Source of the DNA: Bradyrhizobium sp. SZCCHNS1050
GTDB lineage: Bacteria > Pseudomonadota > Alphaproteobacteria > Rhizobiales > Xanthobacteraceae
Reading direction: 5' to 3'
Length of the DNA stretch: 64,000 bases
Assembly (NCBI RefSeq): GCF_032484785.1
Contig: NZ_JAUETR010000001.1
Coordinates: forward strand, 3,041,501-3,105,500
Positions 8,236-17,996 of the stretch are shown in pieces (position 1 is the first letter of the stretch; every line of letters starts with the position of its first letter). Both the position numbers and the translations under genes were made by a program. The notes beneath the pieces are model-generated. The model did not search any database. It was not told where the DNA came from and was given only the letters and a program-made list of their open reading frames with translations.

Positions 8236-9020
8236 TGCTGCAGCTCGCATCCGTCACCAAGGTCTATCCCAACGGTGTCCACGCGCTGGAGCGGTTCTCG
8301 GCCGGGATCCAGCTCGGCGAGATCATCGCCATCATCGGCGGCTCCGGCTGCGGCAAGTCGACGTTGTTGCGCACCATCGCCGGGCTCGACCGCGCCAGCG
8401 CCGGCACCGTGACGCTCGACGGCGAGGCGATCATTGCGCCGCATCCCAAGGTCGGCATCATCTTCCAGGAGCCGCGGCTGCTGCCGTGGCTCACGGTCGC
8501 CGACAACATTGGCTTCGGCCTGTCCGAGCTGCCGGCAGCCGAGCGTCGCGACCGTGTCGCCCGCGCGCTGCAACGTGTGGGCCTCGCCGACAAGGCCAAG
8601 GTCTGGCCGCGCGAACTGTCCGGCGGCCAGGCGCAACGCGTCGCGATCGCCCGCGCATTGGTGGCGCAGCCGGAGGTGCTCCTGCTCGACGAGCCGTTCT
8701 CTGCGCTCGATGCCTTCACCCGCAAGGATCTGCAGGATCATCTGCTCGATCTCTGGGCCGATACGCGCCCGACGCTGGTGCTCGTGACCCACGACGTCGA
8801 GGAGGCCGTGGTGCTGGCCGACCGCGTGCTGGTGATGCGGCCGCATCCGGGCCGGCTGTTCGAGGAGATCACCATCAATCTGTCGCGGCCGCGCGACCGC
8901 AACGCGCCCTTGTTCGAGCAGTTCAAGCGGCATGTCTTGACCGCGCTGGACCGCTCGCTCGACCGGACGATGCCGGACACGCAGGGCAGGCGTGAGCCCG
9001 GCGGCGGCCTGTGGTGGTGA
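8235..9020 (+). CDS. ABC transporter ATP-binding protein, SsuB/TauB type
   Basis: A 261-residue ATPase that powers the importer formed with the permease just upstream. The Walker A motif (Gly-Gly-Ser-Gly-Cys-Gly-Lys-Ser-Thr) is near residue 36, the signature Leu-Ser-Gly-Gly-Gln near 128, Walker B (Leu-Leu-Leu-Asp-Glu-Pro-Phe) near 150 and the switch His in Val-Thr-His-Asp near 184. The start overlaps the permease stop by one base, indicating translational coupling. The C-terminal tail of about 20 residues is glycine- and arginine-rich and not family-like. Confidence 0.93.
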   Translation: MLQLASVTKVYPNGVHALERFSAGIQLGEIIAIIGGSGCGKSTLLRTIAGLDRASAGTVTLDGEAIIAPHPKVGIIFQEPRLLPWLTVADNIGFGLSELPAAERRDRVARALQRVGLADKAKVWPRELSGGQAQRVAIARALVAQPEVLLLDEPFSALDAFTRKDLQDHLLDLWADTRPTLVLVTHDVEEAVVLADRVLVMRPHPGRLFEEITINLSRPRDRNAPLFEQFKRHVLTALDRSLDRTMPDTQGRREPGGGLWW

Positions 9021-9077
9021 CTTTGGCGGCCCGGCCCGGTACATCTCGTCTGAAATAAATCCGGGAGAGAACGACAA

Positions 9078-9587
9078 ATGGATGCTGCCGAGCTGCGCGC
9101 CATGCAGGCGCCGATCAAGGAACGCTACAAGGCCGACCCGTCCGCCGCCGTGATCACCTTGAAGGCCAAGGGCGAGGTCGGGCAGGAGGGGCTGACCTGC
9201 AAGCTCGAGACCGGGCGCGCGATGGCGGTGGCCGGCCTGCATCCCGGAACTGGCGGCTCGGGGCTCGAGCTGTGCTCCGGCGACATGTTGCTGGAGGCTC
9301 TGGTGGCCTGCGCCGGCGTCACCTTGAAATCGGTCGCGACCGCCGTCGAGGTGCCGCTCAAGAGCGGCCACGTGTTCGCCGAAGGCGATCTCGATTTCCG
9401 CGGCACGCTCGGCGTCGACAAGGAGGCGCCGGTCGGCTTCCAGGAAATCCGTCTGCGCTTCGAGGTCGACACCGACGCGCCGCAGGACAAGCTCGACCTC
9501 CTGCTCAAGCTCACCGAGCGCTATTGCGTGGTCTATCAGACCATCAAGAACGGCCCGAAGGTGTCTGTCAGCTTGAAGCGGGTGTAG
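9078..9587 (+). CDS. OsmC family protein
   Basis: A 169-residue OsmC/Ohr-fold protein. This family reduces organic hydroperoxides with paired cysteines or has related thiol chemistry. Two cysteines are placed as expected, in Glu-Leu-Cys-Ser-Gly-Asp and in Val-Ala-Cys-Ala-Gly-Val-Thr. A GGGAGAG ribosome site precedes the ATG. It lies 57 bp after the ABC ATPase on the same strand and could be co-transcribed; OsmC proteins are sometimes found with sulfur-compound uptake genes. The physiological peroxide is not known. Confidence 0.88.
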   Translation: MDAAELRAMQAPIKERYKADPSAAVITLKAKGEVGQEGLTCKLETGRAMAVAGLHPGTGGSGLELCSGDMLLEALVACAGVTLKSVATAVEVPLKSGHVFAEGDLDFRGTLGVDKEAPVGFQEIRLRFEVDTDAPQDKLDLLLKLTERYCVVYQTIKNGPKVSVSLKRV

Positions 9588-9642
9588 TGCGCGGCGGCGC
9601 TGCCTCTGAGGAGACAAGCTGTTGAGGCTCGCTCGGTCTGCG

Positions 9643-9778
9643 CCTCCCCCGCCTGCGGGGGAGGTCGCCTCGCATCGCCGATGCGAGGCGGGTGGGGGAC
9701 TTCTCTCCACACGGCACACCCCATCATCGCCGCCCGAGCCGCGCCCCCACCCCAGCCCTCCCCCGCAGGCGGGGGAGG
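9643..9778. repeat. Three-hairpin GC-rich repeat, copy 1
   Basis: Three parts are seen: a 22-bp hairpin at 9643-9664 (cctcccccgcctgcggggg...), a hairpin with 10-bp arms at 9667-9676 and 9680-9689 (gcctcgcatc/gatgcgaggc), and a 22-bp hairpin at 9757-9778 (...cccgcaggcggg...). A second copy lies at 13614-13739. Bases that differ between the copies change together on both pairing strands. The element separates osmC from the membrane protein gene at 9807. Confidence 0.85.
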
Positions 9779-9806
9779 GAGCCCACCGCCTGCGCAGCAT
9801 GAACTG

Positions 9807-10607
9807 ATGTCCCTCGATCCCTCCTTCCTGCTGCTGCTGGCTCTGCGCATGGCGATCGCGGCGTCGTTCGTGGTGTCGGCGTCGATGATCGCCGAGCGCA
9901 CCGGGCCCGTGATCGGCGCGCTGGTCGCGACGCTGCCGATCTCGGCGGGTCCGACCTACGTGTTCCTGGCGCTGGATCACGATGCCGCGTTCATCGCGCA
10001 GGGCGCGCTGACCAGCCTGCCGATCAATGCCGCCACGATCTTCCTCAGTCTCGCTTACGCCGTGCTGGCGCAGCGCCGCAGCGTGCTGGTGGCAAGCGCC
10101 ACCGCGGTGGCGGTGTGGCTCGGTCTCGCCGCGCTGATCAAGAGCGTGCAATGGACGCTCTTGATGGGCATCGTCGCCAACATCATCACTTTCGCGATCT
10201 GCCTGCCGCTGCTGCAGCGCTATCGCCATGCGAAGATGCCGCTGATCACGCGGCGCTGGTACGACGTGCCGCTGCGCGCTTCGCTGGTGGCAACGCTCGT
10301 CGCCACCGTCACCTCGGTCTCCGGCTGGGCCGGTCCCAGCGTGTCCGGCATCCTGGCGCTGTTTCCGATCGTCTTCACCTCGATGATGCTGATCCTGCAG
10401 CCGCGCATCGGCGGGCCCGCGACGGCGGCCGTGCTGGCCAACGGCGCCTACGGCCTGATCGGCTTCTCGCTCGCGGTGGTCGTGCTGCATCTCGGCAGCC
10501 TGCATCTGGGCGCCGTCGCCGGCCTGAGTGGTGCGCTGGCGACCTGCGTCGGCTGGAATCTCGGACTATGGTGGCTGGGGCGACGGAAGGTCGCTGCGGT
10601 CCGATAG
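9807..10607 (+). CDS. Hypothetical integral membrane protein
   Basis: A 266-residue protein of unknown function with about eight or nine hydrophobic helices and hardly any soluble part. The ATG at 9807 is used because the upstream frame runs through the repeat at 9643-9778. The pattern of two similar halves with Pro- and Gly-rich helices (Ala-Thr-Leu-Pro-Ile-Ser-Ala-Gly-Pro; Leu-Ala-Leu-Phe-Pro-Ile-Val-Phe) suggests a transporter-like duplication, but no named family was recognised with certainty. It is followed by two repeats and then mutS on the other strand. Confidence 0.75.
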   Translation: MSLDPSFLLLLALRMAIAASFVVSASMIAERTGPVIGALVATLPISAGPTYVFLALDHDAAFIAQGALTSLPINAATIFLSLAYAVLAQRRSVLVASATAVAVWLGLAALIKSVQWTLLMGIVANIITFAICLPLLQRYRHAKMPLITRRWYDVPLRASLVATLVATVTSVSGWAGPSVSGILALFPIVFTSMMLILQPRIGGPATAAVLANGAYGLIGFSLAVVVLHLGSLHLGAVAGLSGALATCVGWNLGLWWLGRRKVAAVR

Positions 10608-10616
10608 GTCGCTCCA

Positions 10617-10699
10617 CGTCATTGCGAGCGAAGCGAAGCAATCCAGGGCTGCGGGCGGGACTCTGGATTGCTTCGGCGCAAAGGCGCCTCGCAATGACG
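10617..10699. repeat. REP-like palindrome (cgtcattgcgag family), imperfect copy
   Basis: The left arm at 10617-10646 begins cgtcattgcgagcgaagcg and the right arm at 10663-10699 ends gcctcgcaatgacg. The right arm carries extra bases (ggcgcaaaggcgc) compared with the perfect copies at 28655-28730 and 58507-58581. It lies directly after the membrane protein gene and may act as a transcription boundary. Confidence 0.8.
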
Positions 10700-10734
10700 G
10701 CGGTTGTTGATCGATTGACCTCGCCACACTCGGT

Positions 10735-10772
10735 GTCATTCCGGGCTCGCGCTTTGCGCGCCCCGGAATGAC
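10735..10772. terminator. Palindrome at the 3' end of mutS
   Basis: gtcattccggg (10735-10745) pairs with cccggaatgac (10762-10772), an 11-bp stem just 6 bp past the mutS stop codon. It could end transcription from both convergent genes. There is no T-run, so it may instead be another repeat family with the same function of stabilising mRNA ends. Confidence 0.45.
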
Positions 10773-10778
10773 GGCCAG

Positions 10779-13523
10779 CTATGACTTCGGCAATTTCGCC
10801 TTCAGCGCATACAGCGCGTCCATCGCCTCGCGCGGCGTCATCTCGTCCGGATGCAGCGCTTTCACGGCGGCGATCAGCTCTTCCGCCTCCTTAGACATCG
10901 CAGGCTCGGCTGCGGCGCGCGAGGGCACCGCGAACAGCGGCAGATCATCGACCAGCGCGCGGGCGTTCTGGCCGCGGTCGGCGGCCTCCAGTTTCGCCAG
11001 CACCGATTTGGCGCGGCTGATCACGGCCGGCGGCAGGCCGGCGAGCTTCGCCACCTGGATGCCGTAGGAGCGGTCGGCGGAGCCGGGCAGCACCTCGTGC
11101 AGGAACACGACGTCGCCCTGCCATTCCTTGACCCGCACCGTGGCGTTGAACAGCCGTGGTAGCTTGGCAGCGAGGGCTGTCAGCTCATGGTAATGCGTCG
11201 CGAACAGCGTGCGGCACCGGTTGCTCTCGTGCAGATGCTCGATCGCGGCCCAGGCGATGGAGAGGCCGTCGAAGGTCGCGGTGCCGCGCCCGATCTCGTC
11301 GAGGATCACCAGCGCGCGCTCGCCGGCCTGGTTGAGGATCGCCGCAGTCTCGACCATCTCGACCATGAAGGTCGAGCGTCCGCGCGCCAGATCATCGGCG
11401 GCGCCGACGCGCGAGAACAGCCGGTCGACGATGCCAATGCGGGCGCGGCTCGCCGGCACGAACGAGCCGATTTGGGCGAGCAGGGCAATCAGCGCGTTCT
11501 GGCGCAGGAAAGTCGATTTGCCGGCCATGTTCGGACCGGTGAGCAGCCAGAGCTGGCCGCTCTTGTGCCCCGGCGTCGGCGACAGATCACACGAATTGGC
11601 AATGAACGGCTGGCCCTCGCGCTTGAGGGCTTGCTCCACCACGGGATGGCGGCCGCCCTCAATGGCGAAGCCGAGCGAGCCGTCGACCTCCGGGCGCACA
11701 TAATTGTCGTCGACCGCGAGCTTCGCCAGCGCAGTGGCGACATCGAGCATCGCAAAGCCGTGCGCGGCGGCGCGCAGATCGTCGCCGATCGCGAGCGCCT
11801 GTGCGCACAGCCGGTCGAAGATCTCGAGCTCGAGATTGAGCGCGCGCTCGCCGGCATTCGCAATCTTGGCCTCGATCTCGCCGAGCTCTGATGTCGTGAA
11901 GCGCACCTGGCCCGCCAGCGTCTGGCGGTGGATGAAGGTCGCGTTCAACGGCGCCGACATCAGCTTGTCGCCGTGCTGCGCGGTGACCTCGACGAAATAG
12001 CCGAGCACGTTGTTGTGCCGGATCTTCAGCGCCTTCACGCCGGTCTGGTCGGCATAGCGCGCCTGCATCGAGGCGACGACGAGCCGCGAGGCGTCGCGCA
12101 GATTGCGTGTCTCGTCGAGCGTCGCATCATAGCCGGATCGGACGAAGCCGCCGTCGCGCTTGATCAGCGGCAGCTGCTCGTCGAGCGCACGGGCGAACTC
12201 CTCGGCGAGCGTGCGCGCCGGCCGCGCCAGCGCGGACATGACCGACGCCACCTCCTGCGGCGGCTGGTCGAGCGCCGACAGCCGCGCCAGCGCCTGGTCG
12301 GCCGCAACGATACCGTCGCGCAGAGCGGCGAGATCGCGCGGACCGCCGCGGCCGACGGACAGCCGCGCCATAGCACGGGTCATGTCGGGCGCGCCGCGCA
12401 GGATCGAGCGGATGTCCTCGCGCGCGGCGCTGTCGGCGACGAAGACGTTGACGGCATCGAGCCGCCGGCCGATCTGCACCGGCTCCGTCAGCGGCGCGGC
12501 GAGCCGCTGCGCCAGCAGGCGCGAGCCGGCCGAGGTCACCGTGCAGTCGATCGCGTCGAGCAGCGAGCCGCGGCGCTCGCCGGCGAGCGTGCGCGTCAGT
12601 TCGAGGTTGGCGCGCGTCGCCGGATCGATCGCCATCGTGCTGCCGGTCGCCTCGCGCGCCGGCGGCGCCAGCGGCGGGCGCTGCCCCACTTGCGTACGTT
12701 CGACATAGGTGACGCAGGCGGCCGCCGCGGTCGCTTCCAAACGCGACAGCACCGCGAGGCCGTCCATGGTGGCGACGGCGAAATAGTCGCACAGCCGCCG
12801 TTCGGCGGTGGCCCCGTCGAACACGTCGCGCGTGAGCGGCGTCACCGCGGCGAGCTCGCGCAGCACCGGCTCGAACGCTTCGTCCGAGTACAGCGCGTCG
12901 GAGACGATGACTTCGTTGGGATTGATCCGTGCCAAGGTCGCCGTCAGCTCGGCGAACGCGCATTCGGTGACGATGAAGTCCGACGTCGAGATATCGATCC
13001 AGGCAAGCCCGAGCCGGTCGCCGCCGGAGGAGCCGCGGCTGCGCGCGATCGACAGCAGATAGTTGTTGGCGCGCGCATCGAGCAGATTGTCTTCCGTCAG
13101 CGTGCCCGGCGTGACCACGCGCACCACGCCGCGCTTGACCACGCTCTTGTTGCCGCGCGCCCGCGCCGCCGCCGGATCCTCCATCTGCTCGCAGACGGCG
13201 ACGCGGATGCCTTGCGCGATCAAGCGATGCAGATAGTCCTCGGAGCGCTCCACCGGCACGCCGCACATCGGGATGTCCTGGCCCAGGTGCTTGCCGCGCT
13301 TGGTCAGCACGATGCCGAGCGCTTTCGAGGCGGCTTCCGCATCCTCGAAGAACAGCTCGTAGAAGTCGCCCATCCGGTAGAACAGCATCAGCCCCGGATG
13401 CGCTGCCTTGATGTCGAGATACTGCTCCATCATCGGCGTGAGCTTGGCCGGCGCCTCGGCGGGCGCGGCCGCAGGCACTGATTCTTGCGGAACCGGGGCG
13501 GAGATGGGCTGCTGGATCGTCAT
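10779..13523 (-). CDS. mutS: DNA mismatch repair protein MutS
   Basis: MutS recognises base mismatches and small loops after replication and recruits MutL. The 914-residue protein has the N-terminal mismatch-binding domain with the Phe-x-Glu type motif region (Gly-Asp-Phe-Tyr-Glu-Leu-Phe), the lever and clamp domains, and a C-terminal ATPase with Walker A ([10 protein letters not shown]) and Walker B (Val-Ile-Leu-Asp-Glu-Ile-Gly-Arg-Gly). A helix-turn-helix near Gly-Leu-Pro-Pro-Ala-Val-Ile follows. The start at 13523 (Met-Thr-Ile-Gln-Gln) is preferred; an in-frame ATG at 13541 adds six residues. Length is normal for the family. Confidence 0.97.
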   Translation of the reverse strand: MTIQQPISAPVPQESVPAAAPAEAPAKLTPMMEQYLDIKAAHPGLMLFYRMGDFYELFFEDAEAASKALGIVLTKRGKHLGQDIPMCGVPVERSEDYLHRLIAQGIRVAVCEQMEDPAAARARGNKSVVKRGVVRVVTPGTLTEDNLLDARANNYLLSIARSRGSSGGDRLGLAWIDISTSDFIVTECAFAELTATLARINPNEVIVSDALYSDEAFEPVLRELAAVTPLTRDVFDGATAERRLCDYFAVATMDGLAVLSRLEATAAAACVTYVERTQVGQRPPLAPPAREATGSTMAIDPATRANLELTRTLAGERRGSLLDAIDCTVTSAGSRLLAQRLAAPLTEPVQIGRRLDAVNVFVADSAAREDIRSILRGAPDMTRAMARLSVGRGGPRDLAALRDGIVAADQALARLSALDQPPQEVASVMSALARPARTLAEEFARALDEQLPLIKRDGGFVRSGYDATLDETRNLRDASRLVVASMQARYADQTGVKALKIRHNNVLGYFVEVTAQHGDKLMSAPLNATFIHRQTLAGQVRFTTSELGEIEAKIANAGERALNLELEIFDRLCAQALAIGDDLRAAAHGFAMLDVATALAKLAVDDNYVRPEVDGSLGFAIEGGRHPVVEQALKREGQPFIANSCDLSPTPGHKSGQLWLLTGPNMAGKSTFLRQNALIALLAQIGSFVPASRARIGIVDRLFSRVGAADDLARGRSTFMVEMVETAAILNQAGERALVILDEIGRGTATFDGLSIAWAAIEHLHESNRCRTLFATHYHELTALAAKLPRLFNATVRVKEWQGDVVFLHEVLPGSADRSYGIQVAKLAGLPPAVISRAKSVLAKLEAADRGQNARALVDDLPLFAVPSRAAAEPAMSKEAEELIAAVKALHPDEMTPREAMDALYALKAKLPKS

Positions 13524-13883
13524 GGCGCGGAAACTAGCCAATTTGCCCGGACGGTCCTACCGCTTTGCAGGCGATGTCCCGGTTTTCCACGATGAGCGGT
13601 GCCTGCTGTTGCACCTCCCCCGCTTGCGGGGGAGGTCGTATCGCATCGGAGATGCGATACGGGTGGGGGAAGTCTCTCCTCACGGGGATTCTCGCTTGGG
13701 GCGGCCCCCACCCCAACCCTCCCCCGCAAGCGGGGGAGGGGGCGCACCGCTCGCGTTGAGAGAGCGTCGCATACGACAGCGCCGCGCATGCCACCCCGCG
13801 CTCCCGTCATTTGACCTGCCCCGTTCGCACTCCTAAAACCGCCGTCAATTCTGACCAGAAACACGAAAGTTCGGGAGAGAGCG
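13524..13883. other. Intergenic region between divergent mutS and pcaF-like genes
   Basis: This 360-bp spacer must hold both promoters. Most of it is the three-hairpin repeat at 13614-13739. A ribosome site (GGGAGAG) lies just before the thiolase ATG at 13884. Short open frames crossing the repeat on both strands have no support as genes. Confidence 0.6.
13614..13739. repeat. Three-hairpin GC-rich repeat, copy 2
   Basis: It has the same plan as the copy at 9643-9778: hairpin 13614-13635 (cctcccccgcttgcggggg...), hairpin arms 13638-13647 and 13651-13660 (gtatcgcatc/gatgcgatac), and hairpin 13718-13739 (...cccgcaagcggg...). The substitutions relative to copy 1 are paired on opposite arms. It sits in the divergent mutS/pcaF promoter region. 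Confidence 0.85.
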
Positions 13884-15089
<1,206 letters not shown>

Positions 15090-15092
<3 letters not shown>

Positions 15093-15114
15093 CGAAGCGC
15101 TGAGCGCTTCGTCA
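15090..15114 (+). terminator. Hairpin overlapping the pcaF-like stop codon
   Basis: A perfect 11-bp stem, tgacgaagcgc (15090-15100) with gcgcttcgtca (15104-15114) around a tga loop, begins at the TGA stop. No T-run follows. It may end or attenuate transcription before the dioxygenase gene, or be the edge of the repeat that follows. Confidence 0.45.
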
Positions 15115-15211
15115 TTCCGGGCAGCCCGCAGGCTGAACCCGGAATCTGGAGATGAGTCCTGCAATATCGAGATTCCGGGTTCGACGCTGGCGCGTCGCCC
15201 CCGGAGTGACG
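15111..15211. repeat. REP-like palindrome (gtcattccgggg family)
   Basis: The segment starts gtcattccggg and ends cccggagtgacg, with internal arms aacccggaatc (15137-15147 region) and gattccgggtt (15171-15182 region). It fills the spacer between the thiolase and dioxygenase genes. Related ends occur at 10735-10772. Confidence 0.65.
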
Positions 15212-15222
15212 GAGTCCTGACG

Positions 15223-16116
15223 ATGACCATCTCCCGCGAACAGGACGTCACGCCGGCGGTGCTGGCGGTGATGGATCGCACCGAGAACCCGCGGCTGCGC
15301 GAGATCATGGTGTCGCTGATCAAGCACCTGCACGGCTTCGTCCGCGATGTCAGGCTTACCGAGGCCGAATTTCGCGAAGCCGCCGCCATCATCGCCGAAC
15401 TCGGTCAGCGCACCAACGACAGCCACAATGAGGTCGTGCTGATGGCCGGCTCGCTCGGCGTCTCGCCGCTGGTCTGCCTGCTCAACAATGGCGATGGCGG
15501 CAACACCGAGACCGCGCAGTCGCTGCTCGGCCCGTTCTGGCGGTTGAACTCGCCGCGCACTGACAATGGCGGCTCGATCGTGCGCTCGGCGACATCAGGC
15601 CCGGCGCTGTTCGTGCACGGTCGCGTGGTCGATCCGAACGGCGCGCCGGTCGCCGGCGCCGAGGTCGACGTCTGGCACGCCTCGCCGGTCGGCTACTACG
15701 AGAACCAGGATCCCGATCAGGCCGACATGAACCTGCGCGGCAAGCTCGTGACCGATGCCGATGGCCGCTTCTGGTTTCGCTCGGTGATGATGGTCGGCTA
15801 TCCCATCCCGACCGACGGGGTCGTCGGCCGGCTGCTGAAGGCGCAGGGCCGTCATCCCTATCGCCCGGCGCATCTGCATGCGCTGATCGTCAAGCCGGGA
15901 TTCAAGGTCCTGATCTCGCAGGTCTACGACCCCAACGACCCGCACATCGACAGCGACGTCCAGTTCGGCGTCACCAAGGCGCTGCTCGGCAACTTCATTC
16001 GCCACGACATGCCGCACCCGACCGAGCCCGGCGTCACCACGCCCTGGTATTCGCTCGATCACGTCTACCGGATGGAGATCGGCGACACCGTGCTGCCGCG
16101 CGCGCCGATCAAGTAG
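15223..16116 (+). CDS. Intradiol ring-cleavage dioxygenase (hydroxyquinol/catechol 1,2-dioxygenase family)
   Basis: A 297-residue non-heme iron(III) dioxygenase that opens hydroxyquinol or catechol between its two hydroxyls. It has the N-terminal helical dimerisation domain (about 1-100) and the beta-sandwich catalytic domain. The four iron ligands can be placed: the Tyr of Val-Gly-Tyr-Tyr-Glu, the Tyr of His-Pro-Tyr-Arg-Pro, and the two His of Ala-His-Leu-His. The N-terminal sequence is closer to hydroxyquinol dioxygenases by recall. The start is the ATG at 15223 after the repeat. Maleylacetate reductase and a hydroxylase are not in the window. Confidence 0.88.
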   Translation: MTISREQDVTPAVLAVMDRTENPRLREIMVSLIKHLHGFVRDVRLTEAEFREAAAIIAELGQRTNDSHNEVVLMAGSLGVSPLVCLLNNGDGGNTETAQSLLGPFWRLNSPRTDNGGSIVRSATSGPALFVHGRVVDPNGAPVAGAEVDVWHASPVGYYENQDPDQADMNLRGKLVTDADGRFWFRSVMMVGYPIPTDGVVGRLLKAQGRHPYRPAHLHALIVKPGFKVLISQVYDPNDPHIDSDVQFGVTKALLGNFIRHDMPHPTEPGVTTPWYSLDHVYRMEIGDTVLPRAPIK

Positions 16117-16175
16117 CGCTTCGGAATATCCCTGCTAGTATGGGCAAGCTGCAACCCTGAAGGGACGGCGCCCAC

Positions 16176-17240
16176 ATGTCCTCCACCGACTTGCCGTCCG
16201 TTGCCAAGCCCGCCGCGTTGACGGCGACGATGCGTGAGGCGGGTGTGCTCGAGTCCGGCGCGGTCTCGGACGTCGCCGCAATCAGCGACCGGCCGATGCT
16301 GTTGTCGCGCATCATCCGCCTTGGCTTGTCCTATAACGGCGCGGCCCCGGACGCGCCGAAGGCGCTGATCCTGAAAATCCCGATGCCGGCCTTCGCCAAG
16401 ACGCTGTGGCGGGGCGGGCGCCACGAGGTCAATTTTTATCGCGGGCTGGCGCGGCTCATGCCGACGGGCCTCGTGCCCGGCTCTTACGGCGGCGCGTGGG
16501 ACGAAGCCGCGCTCACCTGGCACTTGTTGCTCGAGGATCTCACCGACACGCACCAGACGGCGACGCCATGGCCGCTGCCGCCTGCGCTGCCCCAGGCCGA
16601 GGGGATCGTGCGGGCGCTGGCGCGGCTGCATGCGGCGTGGTGGGACGATCCGCGGCTTGGCGTGTCCATCGGCAGCTTTGCGACCGCGGACGAGCGCGCC
16701 GAGCGCGGCAGCACCTTTGCCGGCCACTATCAGCGCTTCGCCGATCAGTTGGGAGACCGCCTGAGCGCGGACCGGCGCGCGGTCTACGAACGCCTGATGG
16801 CGGCGACGCCGCGGCTCTCGGAACGCTATCTGTCGCGGCGAAACCTCAGCATTGCGCATGGCGACGCGCATGTCTGGAATTTTCTGGTGCCGAAGGCCGC
16901 CGACAGCGACGACGTGCGCGCGTTTGATTTCGACCAGTGGCGGATCGGCGTGCCCGCGAACGATCTCGCCTACATGATCGCGCTGCAAATCTATCCCGAC
17001 CGTCGGGCGCGGATCGAGCGGCCGTTGCTCGACAGCTATCATCAGACATTGGTCGCAGGCGGTGTGACCGGCTACGACAGGGCGGCGCTGGATCAGGACT
17101 ATCGTCTCGCCGTGCTCTGGCACATCGCCCAGCCGGTCTGGCAATGGGCGATCCAGCTCCCTCCGGTGATCTGGTGGAATAATCTCGAGCGCATCTTCCT
17201 TGCGTTCGACGATCTCGGCTGCCGCGAATTGCTGGACTGA
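16176..17240 (+). CDS. Phosphotransferase family protein (APH/ecdysteroid kinase-like)
   Basis: A 354-residue small-molecule kinase-like protein of the aminoglycoside phosphotransferase superfamily. The catalytic Brenner loop is Ile-Ala-His-Gly-Asp-Ala-His-Val-Trp-Asn and the metal-binding loop is Phe-Asp-Phe-Asp-Gln-Trp, both intact. An ATP-lysine is likely in Ala-Leu-Ile-Leu-Lys-Ile near residue 67. The substrate is unknown. A GAAGGGACGG ribosome site precedes the ATG by about 9 bases. It follows the dioxygenase on the same strand by 59 bp, so it may belong to the same transcript. Confidence 0.85.
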   Translation: MSSTDLPSVAKPAALTATMREAGVLESGAVSDVAAISDRPMLLSRIIRLGLSYNGAAPDAPKALILKIPMPAFAKTLWRGGRHEVNFYRGLARLMPTGLVPGSYGGAWDEAALTWHLLLEDLTDTHQTATPWPLPPALPQAEGIVRALARLHAAWWDDPRLGVSIGSFATADERAERGSTFAGHYQRFADQLGDRLSADRRAVYERLMAATPRLSERYLSRRNLSIAHGDAHVWNFLVPKAADSDDVRAFDFDQWRIGVPANDLAYMIALQIYPDRRARIERPLLDSYHQTLVAGGVTGYDRAALDQDYRLAVLWHIAQPVWQWAIQLPPVIWWNNLERIFLAFDDLGCRELLD

Positions 17241-17456
17241 CGGCGCTTCCCTCGCGACAGGGCCGCACGCGCGCGGCGAGGTCTTTGTCGCTACACGTCA
17301 CTGCGGTGCATTTTGCCGGCGTCGCTACCAGCCCCCTTAACGATCACCAGAGATTGTTCGCCGGCCTTAAACCGCCGGCCAGCATCGGCGCGACATATCG
17401 GCATGGGCATGGCGTTCGACATGGTCACGGAAGGGATCGGATCGGGAGCTGGCTTG

Positions 17457-17481
17457 CTAAAGCACGGATATTGTGCTTTAG
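17457..17481. promoter_or_regulatory. Perfect 9-bp-arm palindrome upstream of the TnpB-like/pspA frame
   Basis: ctaaagcac (17457-17465) and gtgctttag (17473-17481) are perfect inverted repeats around a 7-base centre (ggatatt). It ends 8 bp before the ATG at 17490. It is AT-richer than its surroundings. It could be an operator or an RNA hairpin in the leader; no named regulator was recognised. Confidence 0.45.
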
Positions 17482-17489
17482 TGTTTCCT

Positions 17490-17996
17490 ATGGCCGGAAG
17501 CGCCCACGATCAGGCTGTTCGCTACCGTCTGCTCCTCTCCCCCGAGGCGCGGGACGCGATCGAGGCGACCTTCGCCGACTATGCCCGGATGATGGACATG
17601 CTCGACGAGATCGCTGCTGGCAAAGGCATCGGCGCCAATCTCGTCACGCTGCACGGCCATGCCTACGACCCGATCCGCAAGGCCACGCGGCTGCCGTCGC
17701 GCCTCGTCACGCTCGGCTTGCGCGACCGTGCCGCCTATCGCGCCGCCTCGAATCCGCGGCTGCCGCTCGACGACCGTCTGGTGAATGTCAGGAATGCCGG
17801 CATGTTGTCGCTCGGCACCGCGCGCGGTCGCATCGCGATCCCGTTCGAGGTGACCGGCTACGTCGCGGGCTGGCCGCACGCGACGCCGGCGCAGCTCGTG
17901 CGAACGGACGAAGATGACTTCGAAGTCCATTTCGGCGTTACCGCAACGTCACACGCTCGTCTCAGCCCAACCGTCAGCCCACGAAAGGACCACGTC
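17490..17996 (+). other. TnpB-like N-terminal segment without RuvC domain, in frame with pspA
   Basis: About 169 codons resembling the N-terminal half of IS200/IS605 TnpB proteins. The helical part (Ser-Pro-Glu-Ala-Arg-Asp-Ala-Ile-Glu-Ala-Thr...; Leu-Pro-Ser-Arg-Leu-Val-Thr-Leu...Ala-Tyr-Arg) and the barrel part (Ser-Leu-Gly-Thr-Ala-Arg-Gly-Arg-Ile-Ala-Ile-Pro-Phe; a Leu-Val-Arg-Thr-Asp strand; Phe-Glu-Val-His-Phe-Gly-Val) match in order. The similarity stops just before where the RuvC-I motif would begin. There is no stop codon before pspA, so translation from 17490 would give a 390-residue fusion. Most codons are GC3-rich as in real genes; the last 20 or so are not. It may be an exapted domain or a remnant. 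Confidence 0.55.

Noticed and set aside
8070..10505. Open frame of about 811 codons on the minus strand
   Set aside because: It runs antisense through the ABC genes, osmC, a repeat and a membrane protein gene; low-complexity His/Arg/Gln composition.
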